Positions 27,769-37,758 of a stretch of DNA of 64,000 bases are shown here, in pieces. This stretch comes from Terribacillus sp. FSL K6-0262. Its GTDB lineage: Bacteria; Bacillota; Bacilli; Bacillales; Amphibacillaceae. Both the position numbers and the translations under genes were made by a program. Position 1 is the stretch's first letter. Every line of letters starts with the position of its first letter. The notes below the pieces were generated by a model. It saw only the letters and a list, made by a program, of their open reading frames with translations, did not search any database and was not told where the DNA came from. Location of the stretch: NCBI RefSeq assembly GCF_037977385.1, contig NZ_CP150277.1, positions 310,001 through 374,000 on the forward strand, read 5' to 3'.

Positions 27769-28539
27769 TATCAATCCAGCCTTCTTCAGACCAAGTGCAA
27801 GACCATCTTCATCCACATGGGCTGTCTGGATGTCGGCCAGCTCCTTCAATTCAGGCACGGCATTCCCCATTACAATCCCAGTGCCTGCGAATTCAATCAT
27901 TTCCAAGTCATTCAATCCATCTCCGCACGCATAAGCTGCATGTACGGGAATGTCTGCAGCTTCCAGCAATTTCGTCACACCGATTTTTTTGGAGCCATCA
28001 GCAGGCAGGACGTCACAGGAAAGCGGATGCCACCGGATGAAACGGACATGCTCATGATGGTCGGAATAAGCTTGCTCCTCCTCTTCCTCACAAAATAGGA
28101 GTGATTGGTAGATCGGTTCGTGATGGAAGTAGTCCTTATCGATTTCCGGATATGTAAATCCCAGGGATGCCAGGCTGTCCCGGACAAAACTGTTGTCAGT
28201 CTCCGATGCCTTCATGATCGTATCTCCCATGAATACCATGGCATGCCCTTTTTCGGACGCTTCATCATACAGATGCAGCAAATGCTGCCTTTCAATCGGA
28301 TTGCGATGGATCACTTCCCCTTCAAAGACGACATATTGACCGTTATAGCTGACAAAAGAAGTAATGTCGAGTTCCTTGCGGATATCCTCAAACATGAATG
28401 GTGCCCTTCCTGTCGCTATCGCCACGTAATGACCATTATCCTTTAACGCCTGGACGGCATCCTTTGTTGCCTGCGGTATTTCACCTTTTGTATTCAGGAT
28501 CGTGCCATCGATATCCAGGAATACGATACTTTTCCCCAT
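27766..28539 (-). CDS. ykrA: Cof-type HAD hydrolase YkrA
   Basis: HAD-superfamily (subclass IIB) phosphatase of 257 residues. Motif I FLDIDGTIL is at residues 7-15, motif II is in IATGRAP, motif III is the Lys in SKKIGVTKLLE, and motif IV is ACGDGLNDLEMIEFAG. The substrate is unknown; Cof-type enzymes act on sugar phosphates, FMN or pyridoxal phosphate. The ATG at 28539 follows AGGAGGA. It is next to def, as in B. subtilis. Confidence 0.9.
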   Translation of the reverse strand: MGKSIVFLDIDGTILNTKGEIPQATKDAVQALKDNGHYVAIATGRAPFMFEDIRKELDITSFVSYNGQYVVFEGEVIHRNPIERQHLLHLYDEASEKGHAMVFMGDTIMKASETDNSFVRDSLASLGFTYPEIDKDYFHHEPIYQSLLFCEEEEEQAYSDHHEHVRFIRWHPLSCDVLPADGSKKIGVTKLLEAADIPVHAAYACGDGLNDLEMIEFAGTGIVMGNAVPELKELADIQTAHVDEDGLALGLKKAGLI

Positions 28540-28709
28540 TGTACATCCTCCTCCTAGTCTTTCCTGCCCTTGCATCTTTCCTCTCCACTTCTTATAATCG
28601 AGTATAAGTTATGCAGGTTCGTCGAAAAATATCTTTACATGAATCCCAAGAGAAAACAACCATCCCTTCCTTTTATCGGCAGTTTTTTTGAAAGTATGCT
28701 GTGTTTTAG

Positions 28710-28738
28710 TTTTCATCTTAGCGTTTTCATACTATACT
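28710..28738 (+). promoter_or_regulatory. Predicted sigma-A promoter of the peptide-rpoY-rnjA transcript
   Basis: TTTTCA, 17-nt spacer, TATACT. It lies about 70 nt before the 33-codon gene and is the only good match between ykrA and rpoY. Confidence 0.55.
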
Positions 28739-28809
28739 GTAGGTAAGAGGGATTGGACCGGTAAACGTTTTTTCTTGCTTTTCTGCGAAAACGAAAGGAG
28801 TTGCTTCGT

Positions 28810-28911
28810 GTGCTCAAGCGTTTGAAGGAAAAGTTAAAGAAACGGTGGAAAGATTTATTTGGCCAAAAACGACGAGTGCCTACTACGTGCGGACAAGATC
28901 TAACTGAATAG
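28810..28911 (+). CDS. Predicted 33-residue cationic peptide
   Basis: Short reading frame starting with GTG at 28810, 9 nt after AAAGGAG. The first half (MLKRLKEKLKKRWKDLFGQ) is strongly basic and amphipathic if helical; the second half (VPTTCGQDLTE) is neutral to acidic with one Cys. I do not recognise it. It sits between a predicted promoter and rpoY-rnjA, so it may be a real peptide or an upstream frame that affects their translation. The good ribosome binding site favours translation. Confidence 0.55.
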   Translation: MLKRLKEKLKKRWKDLFGQKRRVPTTCGQDLTE

Positions 28912-29002
28912 CAATACGCCAGCAATTCGGTTTCATACAGACTTGCTCCGTTCGTTATGGATATAAAAGTAATTGTCAACCATGAGAATAGGAGAGATAG
29001 AT

Positions 29003-29215
29003 ATGGTATTTAAAGTATTTTATCAGGAAAACCCTTCCGAAATTCCTGTACGCGAGCGCACCAAAAGCTTGTACATGGAAGCGGAAAACGTAAGACAGGT
29101 ACGGAAAGCATTGGCAGAACGTGACATCAACATCGAGTTCATCCAGCCGCTCGATGAGGCACATCTTGCATATGAAAAACAATCTGAAGACTTCAAACTG
29201 GAGCAAGCGAAATGA
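29003..29215 (+). CDS. rpoY: RNA polymerase epsilon subunit
   Basis: Small RNA polymerase accessory subunit of 70 residues (YkzG/RpoY), found in Bacilli. Family features are the [19 protein letters not shown] start and a [21 protein letters not shown] middle. AGGAGA precedes the ATG at 29003 by 5 nt. It overlaps rnjA by 4 nt (ATGA), the usual arrangement. Confidence 0.95.
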   Translation: MVFKVFYQENPSEIPVRERTKSLYMEAENVRQVRKALAERDINIEFIQPLDEAHLAYEKQSEDFKLEQAK

Positions 29216-30879
29216 AATTCGTAAAAAATGACCAGACAGCTGTTTTTGCCATTGGCGGACTCGGAGAAATCGGCAAAAACATGTATGGTGTCCAATTCCA
29301 GGATGAGATCATCATCATCGATGCAGGGATCAAATTCCCGGAGGACGAGCTTCTTGGTATCGATTATGTGATTCCTGATTTCACTTATATCGTGCAGAAC
29401 CAGGACAAAGTCAAAGGCTTGTTCATCACACACGGTCACGAAGACCACATCGGCGGCGTACCTTACCTCTTGAAAGAAGTCAATATCCCGATTTATGCCG
29501 GAAAGCTCGCTATGGGTATGATCAAAAACAAACTGGATGAGCATGGCCTCTTGCGTAACGCCAAGCTCAATATTTACGGGGAAGATGACATCATCAAATT
29601 CAGAAAGACTTCCGTAAGCTTCTTCCGTACTACACACAGTATTCCGGAATCATTCGGTATCGTCGTCAAGACCCCTCCTGGCAATATCGTGCATACCGGT
29701 GACTTCAAATTCGATTTCACTCCAGTCGGACAGCCAGCTGATATAGCGAAAATGGCTGAAATCGGCAAAGAAGGCGTACTTTGCTTACTTTCCGACTCAA
29801 CAAATAGTGAGGTACCAGGATTCACCATGTCTGAACGTGTTGTCGGTGAAAGTATCAGCGATATTTTCAGACGTGTCGACGGCCGTTTGATTTTCGCTAC
29901 TTTCGCTTCCAATATCCACCGATTGCAGCAAGTAGTTGAATCAGCAGTGAAAACAGGCCGTAAAGTTGCCATTTTCGGCAGAAGCATGGAAACGAACATC
30001 AATTTGGGGATAGAACTTGGCTTCATCAATGCACCGAAGGATACATTCATCGATTCGCATCAGATCAACCGTCTGCCGGCGAATGAGGTTGTCATCCTAT
30101 GTACCGGATCCCAGGGTGAACCAATGGCTGCCCTGTCCCGGATCGCTAATGGTACACACCGCCAGATTCAGATCCAGCCTGGTGACACAGTCGTGTTCTC
30201 GTCTTCCCCGATTCCAGGGAATACAGTCAGCGTAAGCCGTATCATCAACATGCTGTATCGTGCTGGAGCAGACGTCATTCATGGCGCCTTGAACAATATC
30301 CACACTTCCGGTCACGGCAGCCAGGAAGAACAGAAGCTCATGCTTCGCTTGATGAATCCGAAATACTTCATGCCGATTCACGGCGAATATCGCATGCTGG
30401 TCGAGCATATGAAACTTGGTAAGCTTTGCGGTATTGATGAGGAACAATCATTCATCATGGATAACGGTGATGTACTGGCATTGGGTAAGGATAGTGCTGC
30501 GATTGCCGGCAAGATCCCTTCCGGCTCCATCTATGTGGACGGCAGCGGTATCGGTGATATCGGGAATATCGTATTGCGCGACCGCCGCATCCTGTCCGAA
30601 GAAGGACTTGTCATCGTCGTTGTCAGCATCAATATGAAGGAATTCAGAATTGCTTCCGGCCCGGATATCATTTCCCGCGGCTTCGTCTATATGCGTGAGT
30701 CTGAAGACCTCATCAATGAAGCACAGAAGATTGTTTCGGCTCATTTGAATAAAGTAATGGAAAGAAAAACGACACAATGGTCCGAAATCAAAAATGAAAT
30801 CACGGATACCATCGCGCCGTTCCTGTTCGAAAAAACAAAACGCCGTCCGATGGTGCTCCCGATCATCATGGAAGTATAA
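29212..30879 (+). CDS. rnjA: Ribonuclease J1
   Basis: Metallo-beta-lactamase/beta-CASP nuclease of 555 residues with 5'-to-3' exonuclease and endonuclease activity, central to mRNA decay and rRNA maturation. Zinc-site motifs: HGHEDHIGG (about residue 74), HTGDFKFD and PIHGEYRML. The C-terminal helical domain is complete. It is co-translated with rpoY through the ATGA overlap and ends at a terminator. The 555-residue length equals that of B. subtilis RNase J1. Confidence 0.97.
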   Translation: MKFVKNDQTAVFAIGGLGEIGKNMYGVQFQDEIIIIDAGIKFPEDELLGIDYVIPDFTYIVQNQDKVKGLFITHGHEDHIGGVPYLLKEVNIPIYAGKLAMGMIKNKLDEHGLLRNAKLNIYGEDDIIKFRKTSVSFFRTTHSIPESFGIVVKTPPGNIVHTGDFKFDFTPVGQPADIAKMAEIGKEGVLCLLSDSTNSEVPGFTMSERVVGESISDIFRRVDGRLIFATFASNIHRLQQVVESAVKTGRKVAIFGRSMETNINLGIELGFINAPKDTFIDSHQINRLPANEVVILCTGSQGEPMAALSRIANGTHRQIQIQPGDTVVFSSSPIPGNTVSVSRIINMLYRAGADVIHGALNNIHTSGHGSQEEQKLMLRLMNPKYFMPIHGEYRMLVEHMKLGKLCGIDEEQSFIMDNGDVLALGKDSAAIAGKIPSGSIYVDGSGIGDIGNIVLRDRRILSEEGLVIVVVSINMKEFRIASGPDIISRGFVYMRESEDLINEAQKIVSAHLNKVMERKTTQWSEIKNEITDTIAPFLFEKTKRRPMVLPIIMEV

Positions 30880-30883
30880 AATG

Positions 30884-30915
30884 AAGCCTGAGCATGCGCT
30901 CAGGCTTTTCTTATT
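30884..30915 (+). terminator. Terminator after rnjA
   Basis: AAGCCTGAGC/GCTCAGGCTT stem with a 4-nt loop and TTCTTATTT tail. It overlaps the end of the converging oxidase gene. Confidence 0.9.
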
Positions 30916-32635
30916 TCAAGAGACGTTTGACAGACTCTTTCATATCCGGAAGCTCTATTTTACCAGTAGAGAAAAATTCCTTGATCAGATATTCTGTGTA
31001 TTTCACTGCTTGCTGGTAGGATATCTTTCCTGGCAGCGGAGCCATATCCTCGATCACCACATCGATAATGGCTGGTTTATCAGAAAGGAACGCTTGCTTG
31101 ATGCTCGTTTCCAGATCCTCGAACTTTTCAACACGATAGCCTTCACCGCCGCATGATTGACCGAATTGAGCGAAGTTCATTTCCCCCATATCGATACCAT
31201 AGTTGGGGGTCCCGATTGTTGCTTGCTCGAATTTAATCAAACCAAGCTGACTATTATTCAGCACAATTACTTTCACTGGTAAATCGTACTTCACCGCTGT
31301 GACAAAATCCTGCATATTCATACTGAAACCACCATCCCCGCAAATGGCAATCGCCTGCTTTCCAGGATAGGCCAGCTTGGCCGCGATGGCACCAGGCAGC
31401 CCGCAGCCCATCGTTGCCAGACGTCCGGATACGACAAAGTCCTGCTGGGTCAAAGGCAGATATCTTGTCGTCCAAACCGTGACATTTCCTACATCGCAGG
31501 AAATGACGGCATCCTTATCCATATTGTTCTCCAGGGCATACATTATCTGCGGAGGCTGTATCGGTGATTCCTCCCTTTTCTTTTGTATTTGCAGCTGTGT
31601 ATGCCATTCCCTCATCTTTTCTTGATACTTTTCGATATAAGATGTGTCCAGCTTCTCATCCGTCATTTGTATCAGTTCCTGGAGCAATTCCTTGCTATCC
31701 CCCGGTAATCCGGCTTCCACTGGATAGATACTTCCGATTGCGCTTGCCTTGATATCTATCTGGATTGCCGGCAAATCATCCGGCAGGAATGATCGATATG
31801 GAAAACTGGTTCCTACAAGCAGCAGCAAATCCGCTTCATTTATCGCTTCATAGGAAGGTGTTGTCCCGATCTGCCCATGCTGTCCCAGATTATAGCTGTG
31901 ATGATCCGGGATGATACCCTTGCCAAGCAGACTGAGAATGATCGGGGATTTAATATGCTCCGCAAATGCCATCAGCTCCGTACGCGCATGCTTTGCTCCT
32001 TTACCAGCCAGGATGATCGGTTTTTTTGCCTGGTCGATCAATTTGACTGCTTCTTGAAGATCCTGCTTGGCAGGAGCAATTCGAGGTCTGGCATAGTTGG
32101 CTGAAGTCTTGCCAGGTTTCCCTGGATGCTTCTGGGCAAACAAATCATCCGATACGACCAAGACGCTTACCCCGGAATTGGCATATGCTTCCCGGATCGC
32201 TTGATTAAGAAGATCCGGCAGCTGCTCGAAGGATTCCGCCCTTTCATTGAAGGCAGCGACATCCTCGAACATCTGTTCAAGCTTCACTTCCTGGAAAGCT
32301 CCTGTACCTAGCTCGTTGCTCGGCACTTGTCCGACGATGGCCAGGACTGGCGCCTTGTCTTCCCGTGCATCATACAAACCATTCAGCAAATGGACCGCTC
32401 CCGGCCCTGCAATCGACAGACAGACCCCAAGTTTTCCGGTCAGCTTGGCATATGCAGCGGCTGCGAGTGCACCAGCCTCTTCATGGCGGACCTGGATGAA
32501 CTTCAACTCATCCTCCTTCTTATGTAAGTCGCTGATGAACTCATTGACGGAATCACCGGGTATACCGTACACATGATCGACACTCCATTCAAGCAGCTGA
32601 TCTGCCAATACTTCTCCCGTTCTTCTTTCGAACAT
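30911..32635 (-). CDS. ThDP-dependent pyruvate oxidase-like enzyme (YdaP type)
   Basis: Enzyme of 574 residues with the three domains of the pyruvate oxidase/acetolactate synthase superfamily. The N-terminal Pyr domain has VYGIPGDSVNEF and the catalytic Glu in RHEEAGALAAAAYAKLTG. The middle domain is FAD/nucleotide-binding. The C-terminal PP domain binds ThDP (ICGDGGFSMNMQDF ... NNSQLGLIKFEQ). It most resembles pyruvate oxidase (acetate-forming) of the YdaP type; in B. subtilis ydaP is a general stress gene. The ATG at 32635 follows GGGAGA. I see no convincing sigma-B promoter upstream. Confidence 0.85.
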   Translation of the reverse strand: MFERRTGEVLADQLLEWSVDHVYGIPGDSVNEFISDLHKKEDELKFIQVRHEEAGALAAAAYAKLTGKLGVCLSIAGPGAVHLLNGLYDAREDKAPVLAIVGQVPSNELGTGAFQEVKLEQMFEDVAAFNERAESFEQLPDLLNQAIREAYANSGVSVLVVSDDLFAQKHPGKPGKTSANYARPRIAPAKQDLQEAVKLIDQAKKPIILAGKGAKHARTELMAFAEHIKSPIILSLLGKGIIPDHHSYNLGQHGQIGTTPSYEAINEADLLLLVGTSFPYRSFLPDDLPAIQIDIKASAIGSIYPVEAGLPGDSKELLQELIQMTDEKLDTSYIEKYQEKMREWHTQLQIQKKREESPIQPPQIMYALENNMDKDAVISCDVGNVTVWTTRYLPLTQQDFVVSGRLATMGCGLPGAIAAKLAYPGKQAIAICGDGGFSMNMQDFVTAVKYDLPVKVIVLNNSQLGLIKFEQATIGTPNYGIDMGEMNFAQFGQSCGGEGYRVEKFEDLETSIKQAFLSDKPAIIDVVIEDMAPLPGKISYQQAVKYTEYLIKEFFSTGKIELPDMKESVKRLLK

Positions 32636-32692
32636 GATATCATCTCCCGTTTCTGAATTATCCTCCTTTTGTATGTAACCTTTTTGATACAT

Positions 32693-32727
32693 AAAAAAAC
32701 CCAAACAGTCTGAATCTGTTTGGGTTC
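32693..32727 (-). terminator. Terminator after ktrC
   Basis: AACCCAAACAG/CTGTTTGGGTT stem with a 7-nt loop and seven T residues in the minus-strand reading. Confidence 0.92.
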
Positions 32728-32732
32728 ATGGT

Positions 32733-33395
32733 TCAATCCTCGGCAATGGCACGTTCAAAACGTGCCAAATCACGGTCTGCACCAATGACAATCAATATAT
32801 CCTCTGCACCGAGTTCCTCATCCGGCGAAGGACTTACATTGATTTCATTTGCCTGCTTGATGGCTACGACGTTACAGCCATATGCTGCGCGGATATCAAG
32901 TTCTATGAGAGATCGGCCAGCCATTTTCCTTCCGGCCTGTACCTCCACGATACTATGTTCATCACTAAGTTCCAAGTAATCAAGGATGTTATTGCTGACA
33001 ATTTTATGGGCAATCCGTCTTCCCATATCACGTTCGGGATGGACAATGTGATCTGCCCCTATCTTGCTCAGGACCTTTTCATGGTAATCATTTTGAGCTT
33101 TGACGGTTATTTTCTTGATGCCAAGCTCCTTCAGCATGAGTGTGGTCAGGATACTGGCTTGAATGTTTTCCCCGATGGCGACAATCACATGCTCGATATT
33201 CCGGATACCCAATTCTTTCAGTACCTGTTCATCCGTGGTATCGGCAATGACTGCATGGGAAGCGATATTGCGGAACTCATTCACTTTGTCTTCTTCAATA
33301 TCGATTGCCAGTACATTATATCCTTCCCGGCTAAGTTCCATGCAAATACTCCCGCCGAAGCGGCCCAGTCCAATTACAGCAAATTCTCTCTTCAT
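32733..33395 (-). CDS. ktrC: KtrC-type regulatory subunit of K+ uptake
   Basis: Cytosolic RCK protein of 220 residues that gates a Ktr potassium channel. RCK_N Rossmann domain (1-about 135) with GLGRFGGS nucleotide-binding loop and acidic AIDIEEDK, then RCK_C domain (about 140-220), which in KtrA/KtrC binds c-di-AMP. The position next to rnjA matches ktrC (ykqB) of B. subtilis. A KtrD-type membrane partner is encoded at 50.2-51.6 kb. Confidence 0.88.
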   Translation of the reverse strand: MKREFAVIGLGRFGGSICMELSREGYNVLAIDIEEDKVNEFRNIASHAVIADTTDEQVLKELGIRNIEHVIVAIGENIQASILTTLMLKELGIKKITVKAQNDYHEKVLSKIGADHIVHPERDMGRRIAHKIVSNNILDYLELSDEHSIVEVQAGRKMAGRSLIELDIRAAYGCNVVAIKQANEINVSPSPDEELGAEDILIVIGADRDLARFERAIAED

Positions 33396-33455
33396 CTTAC
33401 TTCCTCCACTATTTCATAAACTAATCCTAGTCTATCACAAAGAGTAAAGGTTGTA

Positions 33456-34469
33456 TCACTTCTTTCCTTTTACATACTCCGCATCGAACAAGAACATCCG
33501 CATCACAAGGATCAAAGAAGGAATCAGCATGAGAAGACCACCGGCAAATGCAATCAGCAGCGCGATTCCCATCGCCGGCAATGTTGCATCTGCCGTTACC
33601 TGGATTTCATTGTACAGCAAGTAGGGCATATGGCCGATGCCATATCCCAATAGCGCAAAGAAAAACTGCAGCATGACACAAATGAACGACAGACCATAAT
33701 TCCTTTCTCTATAGACCAGATAAATGCCGATCAGGAAGAACAGCACAGAAATCCCGAACAACCACCAGAGATCGAGCATGTTGTCATAATGCTCTGGATT
33801 CTGCCTGCTGATGAATATGAACGCTGTCAAGCTTGCAATGATTTGTGGAGCAGCCCAGAATAGCGCATAAGAACGAAGCAATTTGCGGGCAGGCTCATCA
33901 CCGGCTTTATTCGCATAATACGTCAAAAAATGAGCGCTGATATATAGGACAGAGACAACAGCCAAAAATACAACCGCCCAAGAGAAAGGGTTGGTCAGCA
34001 ATTCTTGATGGCGTAAATAAACGCTGCCATTTTCGTGGCGTATGAACCCTCCCTCGGATATCGTCAAACCAGTGGCGATCGCTGCGGGAATGAATAATCC
34101 GCTGGCTCCATACAGGAAGGTATATAATTTACTTTTCCTCGATCCATAATTCTCAAAGGCGTAAAAAGAACCCCGTATGCCAATCAATAATAAAATGATC
34201 GAACCCGGTATCAGCATCGCAGACCCGTAATAATACCCTGCATCCGGAAAGAAGAAGGCCAGACCGTAGAAGAAGAAGATGAAGAATACATTCGTGATCT
34301 CCCACACGGGTGATAGGTATCTGGCGATCAATCGATTTAGGATATGATCTTTTTTCGTCTGCATTGCATAATAAGCGAAAAAGCCTGCCCCGAAATCAAT
34401 GGATGCGATAATCAAATACGCGAACAGGAAAAACCATAGTGCCGATAATCCCAGTATTTCGTAATTCAT
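33456..34469 (-). CDS. cydB: Cytochrome bd quinol oxidase subunit II
   Basis: Membrane protein of 337 residues with about eight or nine helices. The N-terminal WFFLFAYLIIASIDFGAG and SPVWEITNVFFIFFFYGLAFFFP match the CydB/CydB-like pattern. It forms the oxidase with CydA. It overlaps cydA by 4 nt. The closest B. subtilis type could be YthB rather than CydB. No terminator is evident before ktrC 60 nt downstream. Confidence 0.85.
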   Translation of the reverse strand: MNYEILGLSALWFFLFAYLIIASIDFGAGFFAYYAMQTKKDHILNRLIARYLSPVWEITNVFFIFFFYGLAFFFPDAGYYYGSAMLIPGSIILLLIGIRGSFYAFENYGSRKSKLYTFLYGASGLFIPAAIATGLTISEGGFIRHENGSVYLRHQELLTNPFSWAVVFLAVVSVLYISAHFLTYYANKAGDEPARKLLRSYALFWAAPQIIASLTAFIFISRQNPEHYDNMLDLWWLFGISVLFFLIGIYLVYRERNYGLSFICVMLQFFFALLGYGIGHMPYLLYNEIQVTADATLPAMGIALLIAFAGGLLMLIPSLILVMRMFLFDAEYVKGKK

Positions 34470-35821
34470 TTTTGATCACCTCCAAATAACGTATCGGGAA
34501 AACGCATTTCCCACTCTTTCTGGATCGGATTCTTTTTATAGAGTCTGACGAGCACAAGCGTCACGAATGTACCCAGCAGTACGTAGAGGACCAAAAACGC
34601 CGCAAATACATAATGGACATATGGGGAAGAGATGGCTCCTTCCGCAACACGCATATACCCCCGCAGAATCCAGGGCTGGCGTCCCACCTCTGCATAAATC
34701 CATCCAAATTCAATCGCCAGCATGGCAAGCGGTGCATTCACTACAATCGCCCTTAATAGCCACTTATTATATTGATCCCGTTTCTTCCAGAACATAAATA
34801 CGATAAAAAGCATGCTGATCAATATCCCAAAAGCTCCGAAGCAAACCATTAAATCAAACATATAATGAATCCACAGCGGCGGTATGAGGTCTTCATCGAC
34901 TTTATCCAGACCAGTGACCTCACTGTTGAAATCACCGAAAGATAAAAAGCTTAACAGCTTGGGCAGATGGATGGCACCCTGGATTTCGTTATCCTCCGTA
35001 AGCCTGCCGAACAGAATCAAATCCGCTCCTTTTTCGGTCTCGAAATGCCACTCCGCTGCCGCTAGTTTTTCCGGCTGATAGCTTGCCAAAAATTTAGCCG
35101 AAGCATCACCTGCAATCGCGGTGAAAATGGAAAAAATCAGCGTCATGATCATGGTAAGCTTCAACGCTTTCTTGTAATACGCATTGTTACCGTATTTCAG
35201 GATGAAAAATGCCGTGATGGCGGCAAGTATGGCTCCGGATGTCATATAGGAAGAAGTCAGTACATGGAACACCTTTGAAGGAGTCGCGGGATTGAGCATC
35301 GCCATTATCGGTTCCACCGACGTGATGGTGCGCCCTTCCAAGGTAAAGCCTTGCGGTGTATTCATAAAGGCGTTTACAGTGGTGATGAAAACAGCACTCA
35401 TCCCCCCGCCTATCACAACCGGAAGCGAAAGATACCAATGTGTATACCTGCCCTTGAATCGATCCCAGGTATAGATATAGGCCCCAAGAAAAATAGCTTC
35501 AAAGAAGAAGGCGAAGGTTTCCATGAATAACGGCAATCCGATTACATGGCCGGCAATCTGCATGAAGGTCGGCCACAATAAAAACAGCTGCAGACCGATC
35601 GCAGTTCCGGTGACAACGCCGACTGCGACGATGATGACATAGCCTCTTGTCCATCTCCTTGCCAGCAATACATATTTGGGATCCCGCTTGCGGATACCGA
35701 CATATTCCGCAGCACATATCAATAATGGAACTCCCGCACCTATTGTCGCAAAGATGATATGGAAAACGAGCGTCATAGAGGTGAGCATCCGCGCTAAAAT
35801 TACACTATCATAAGCGAACAA
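34466..35821 (-). CDS. cydA: Cytochrome bd quinol oxidase subunit I
   Basis: Catalytic subunit of 451 residues that carries haems b558, b595 and d, oxidises quinol and reduces oxygen. Conserved helices include SMTLVFHIIFATIGAGVPLL (haem b595 His), ETFAFFFEAIFLGAYIYTW and GRQPWILRGYMRV. The periplasmic Q loop is short, as in the CydA/YthA short-loop group. The start is TTG at 35821 after AGGGA, giving MFAYDSVILARM; the frame extends upstream but without family resemblance. No cydCD-type genes adjoin it; the nearby ABC pair is of another kind. Confidence 0.88.
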   Translation of the reverse strand: MFAYDSVILARMLTSMTLVFHIIFATIGAGVPLLICAAEYVGIRKRDPKYVLLARRWTRGYVIIVAVGVVTGTAIGLQLFLLWPTFMQIAGHVIGLPLFMETFAFFFEAIFLGAYIYTWDRFKGRYTHWYLSLPVVIGGGMSAVFITTVNAFMNTPQGFTLEGRTITSVEPIMAMLNPATPSKVFHVLTSSYMTSGAILAAITAFFILKYGNNAYYKKALKLTMIMTLIFSIFTAIAGDASAKFLASYQPEKLAAAEWHFETEKGADLILFGRLTEDNEIQGAIHLPKLLSFLSFGDFNSEVTGLDKVDEDLIPPLWIHYMFDLMVCFGAFGILISMLFIVFMFWKKRDQYNKWLLRAIVVNAPLAMLAIEFGWIYAEVGRQPWILRGYMRVAEGAISSPYVHYVFAAFLVLYVLLGTFVTLVLVRLYKKNPIQKEWEMRFPDTLFGGDQK

Positions 35822-35892
35822 AATGTATCCCTGCTTTCTGTAAAGATAATCGCTTCTCTTGTTATGCCCAAAGAAATGAAAACTACCCAAAA

Positions 35893-35926
35893 CAAAGAGC
35901 GTATCTCCGGTGAGATACGCTCTTTG
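35893..35926 (-). terminator. Terminator after the ABC exporter pair
   Basis: CAAAGAGCGTATCTC/GAGATACGCTCTTTG perfect stem with a 4-nt loop, then TTTTGGG in the minus-strand reading. It overlaps the promoter-proximal region of cydA. Confidence 0.85.
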
Positions 35927-37747
35927 TCATTTTCCGTCAGACTGGAATTGAGTCTTTACCAGTTCGAAATACTTGCCTCTCCCATTCATCAACACCTCAT
36001 GACTGCCCTGCTCCAAGATACGTCCATGTTCCAATACGATGATATTATCCGCTTCCCTGATCGTGGATAGGCGATGGGCAATCATGATGGCTGTGCGCCC
36101 TTTCAATAAGGTCTGCAATGCATGCTGAATTTTCAGCTCCGTTTCCGTATCGATGCTGGCAGTCGCTTCATCAAGGATGATGATCCGGGGATCAGCCAGC
36201 ATGGTCCGGGCAAAGGACAGCAGCTGCCTCTCTCCTGCCGAGAGGATGTTTCCACGCTCCTCCACCTCTGTATCATAGCCATCTGCCAAACGGCGGATAA
36301 AATCATCCGCCCCGACAGCCCGTGCTGCCTCCATCACTTGTTCGTCCGTTGCTTCAGGATTGCCAAAGCGGATATTCTCCATGATGGTCCCTGAGAAAAT
36401 GAATGTATCCTGCAAGATGACACTGATCTGCCGTCTGATATCTTCGAGTCTTACATCACGCAAATCCTCTCCATCAATCCTCACACTGCCTGCAGTGGGG
36501 TCATAGAAACGGCTGATCAGATTGGCAATGGTCGATTTTCCCGAGCCCGTATGGCCGACAAGCGCGACCGTCTGTCCTGCCTTGATATGCAAATCGATTT
36601 CATGCAGCGCAATCCGATCCTGATCATAAGCGAACACAACTTCTTCAAAGCGGATATCACCTTCCATGTCGGGCAATGCCTTTGCATCCTCTCGAGTTTC
36701 CACATTCGGTTCTTCATCCAGGAACTCGAAGATACGCTCCGAGGAAGCCATCGCGACGAGCAGCTGATTATAAATCTGCCCCAATCGCGAAATCGGTTCC
36801 CAAAACATGCCCAAGAAGAAGGCGAAGGTAACGAATGTCCCGATTTCGATTTGATTCGTTAAAATCAAATGTGCACCATAGGCAATGAGAATGACTGTCC
36901 CGATTGCATTACTCATCTCTACGAACGGACCGAAATACGCACTCTTTTTGGTGGCGATCCGCTCACTTTCGAAGTTATCCCGATTCAACGCTTCGAAATA
37001 ATCCGTGTTCTCCGGCTCCTGGGCGTAAGACTGCGTCACACGGATCCCCTGGATGGCTTCATTCAGATGTGAATTCATGCGGGATTTCTGCATCCTGACC
37101 TGCTGCCAGGAACGCCTGATGCTTTGCCGCAGCTTTGTGGAAATGAAGAACATGAGCGGCAGGATGACCAGTACTGCAATGGCCAATTTTGGACTTAAGA
37201 AGAACAATATCCCGATGATGCCGATCAGCATGATGGAATCAGTCAGCAGATTGATGATTCCATTCGTGAAAAGCTCCTGCAAGGAGTTGATATCATTAAG
37301 TATCCGTACAAGAATCGAACCAGCGGACCGCGTATCAAAAAAGCGATGCGACAGATGCTGGATATGACGGAAAAGCGTCTTCCGCAGATCATAAATAACA
37401 TGCTGTCCAAGGACGTTGACCCATTTGATCCGCAGTATATTTGCCACATAGTTCAGCACATATAAAGCGCCGATCCCCGCTACCAAATAAATGAGGAATT
37501 GCGTGTCCCCGGATGCTATGGCCATATCAATCGCCACCTTACCGATCAAAATCGGTATGATCAGCCTGATGATCGTAGACAGCAGCATCGCAGCGATCGA
37601 CCCCGGCAGCAGCTTCCTGCTATAGGGCTTCATAAACCCGAGCAGCCTTCTGATTTGTCCCCAGTCGAACGGCTTTTCCATCACTTGGTCCTGGGAATAA
37701 TGAAATCTATTCGTATGGCGTTGCTTTTTGTATTGCAGATTTTCCAT
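35927..37747 (-). CDS. ABC exporter half-transporter, consensus Walker B subunit
   Basis: Fused membrane-ATPase protein of 606 residues. Six-helix exporter domain (about 40-330), then ATPase domain (about 365-600). Walker A GHTGSGKST and Walker B IIILDEATAS with the catalytic Glu are intact, but the signature is LSAGERQ rather than LSGGQ. It pairs with the upstream gene (11 nt away), which has the opposite pattern. Length and pairing fit the YknV/YfiC type of heterodimeric exporters. The cargo is unknown; multidrug or lipid export is possible. AAGGAGG precedes the ATG. Confidence 0.88.
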   Translation of the reverse strand: MENLQYKKQRHTNRFHYSQDQVMEKPFDWGQIRRLLGFMKPYSRKLLPGSIAAMLLSTIIRLIIPILIGKVAIDMAIASGDTQFLIYLVAGIGALYVLNYVANILRIKWVNVLGQHVIYDLRKTLFRHIQHLSHRFFDTRSAGSILVRILNDINSLQELFTNGIINLLTDSIMLIGIIGILFFLSPKLAIAVLVILPLMFFISTKLRQSIRRSWQQVRMQKSRMNSHLNEAIQGIRVTQSYAQEPENTDYFEALNRDNFESERIATKKSAYFGPFVEMSNAIGTVILIAYGAHLILTNQIEIGTFVTFAFFLGMFWEPISRLGQIYNQLLVAMASSERIFEFLDEEPNVETREDAKALPDMEGDIRFEEVVFAYDQDRIALHEIDLHIKAGQTVALVGHTGSGKSTIANLISRFYDPTAGSVRIDGEDLRDVRLEDIRRQISVILQDTFIFSGTIMENIRFGNPEATDEQVMEAARAVGADDFIRRLADGYDTEVEERGNILSAGERQLLSFARTMLADPRIIILDEATASIDTETELKIQHALQTLLKGRTAIMIAHRLSTIREADNIIVLEHGRILEQGSHEVLMNGRGKYFELVKTQFQSDGK

Positions 37748-37758
37748 GGGCTTCCTCC

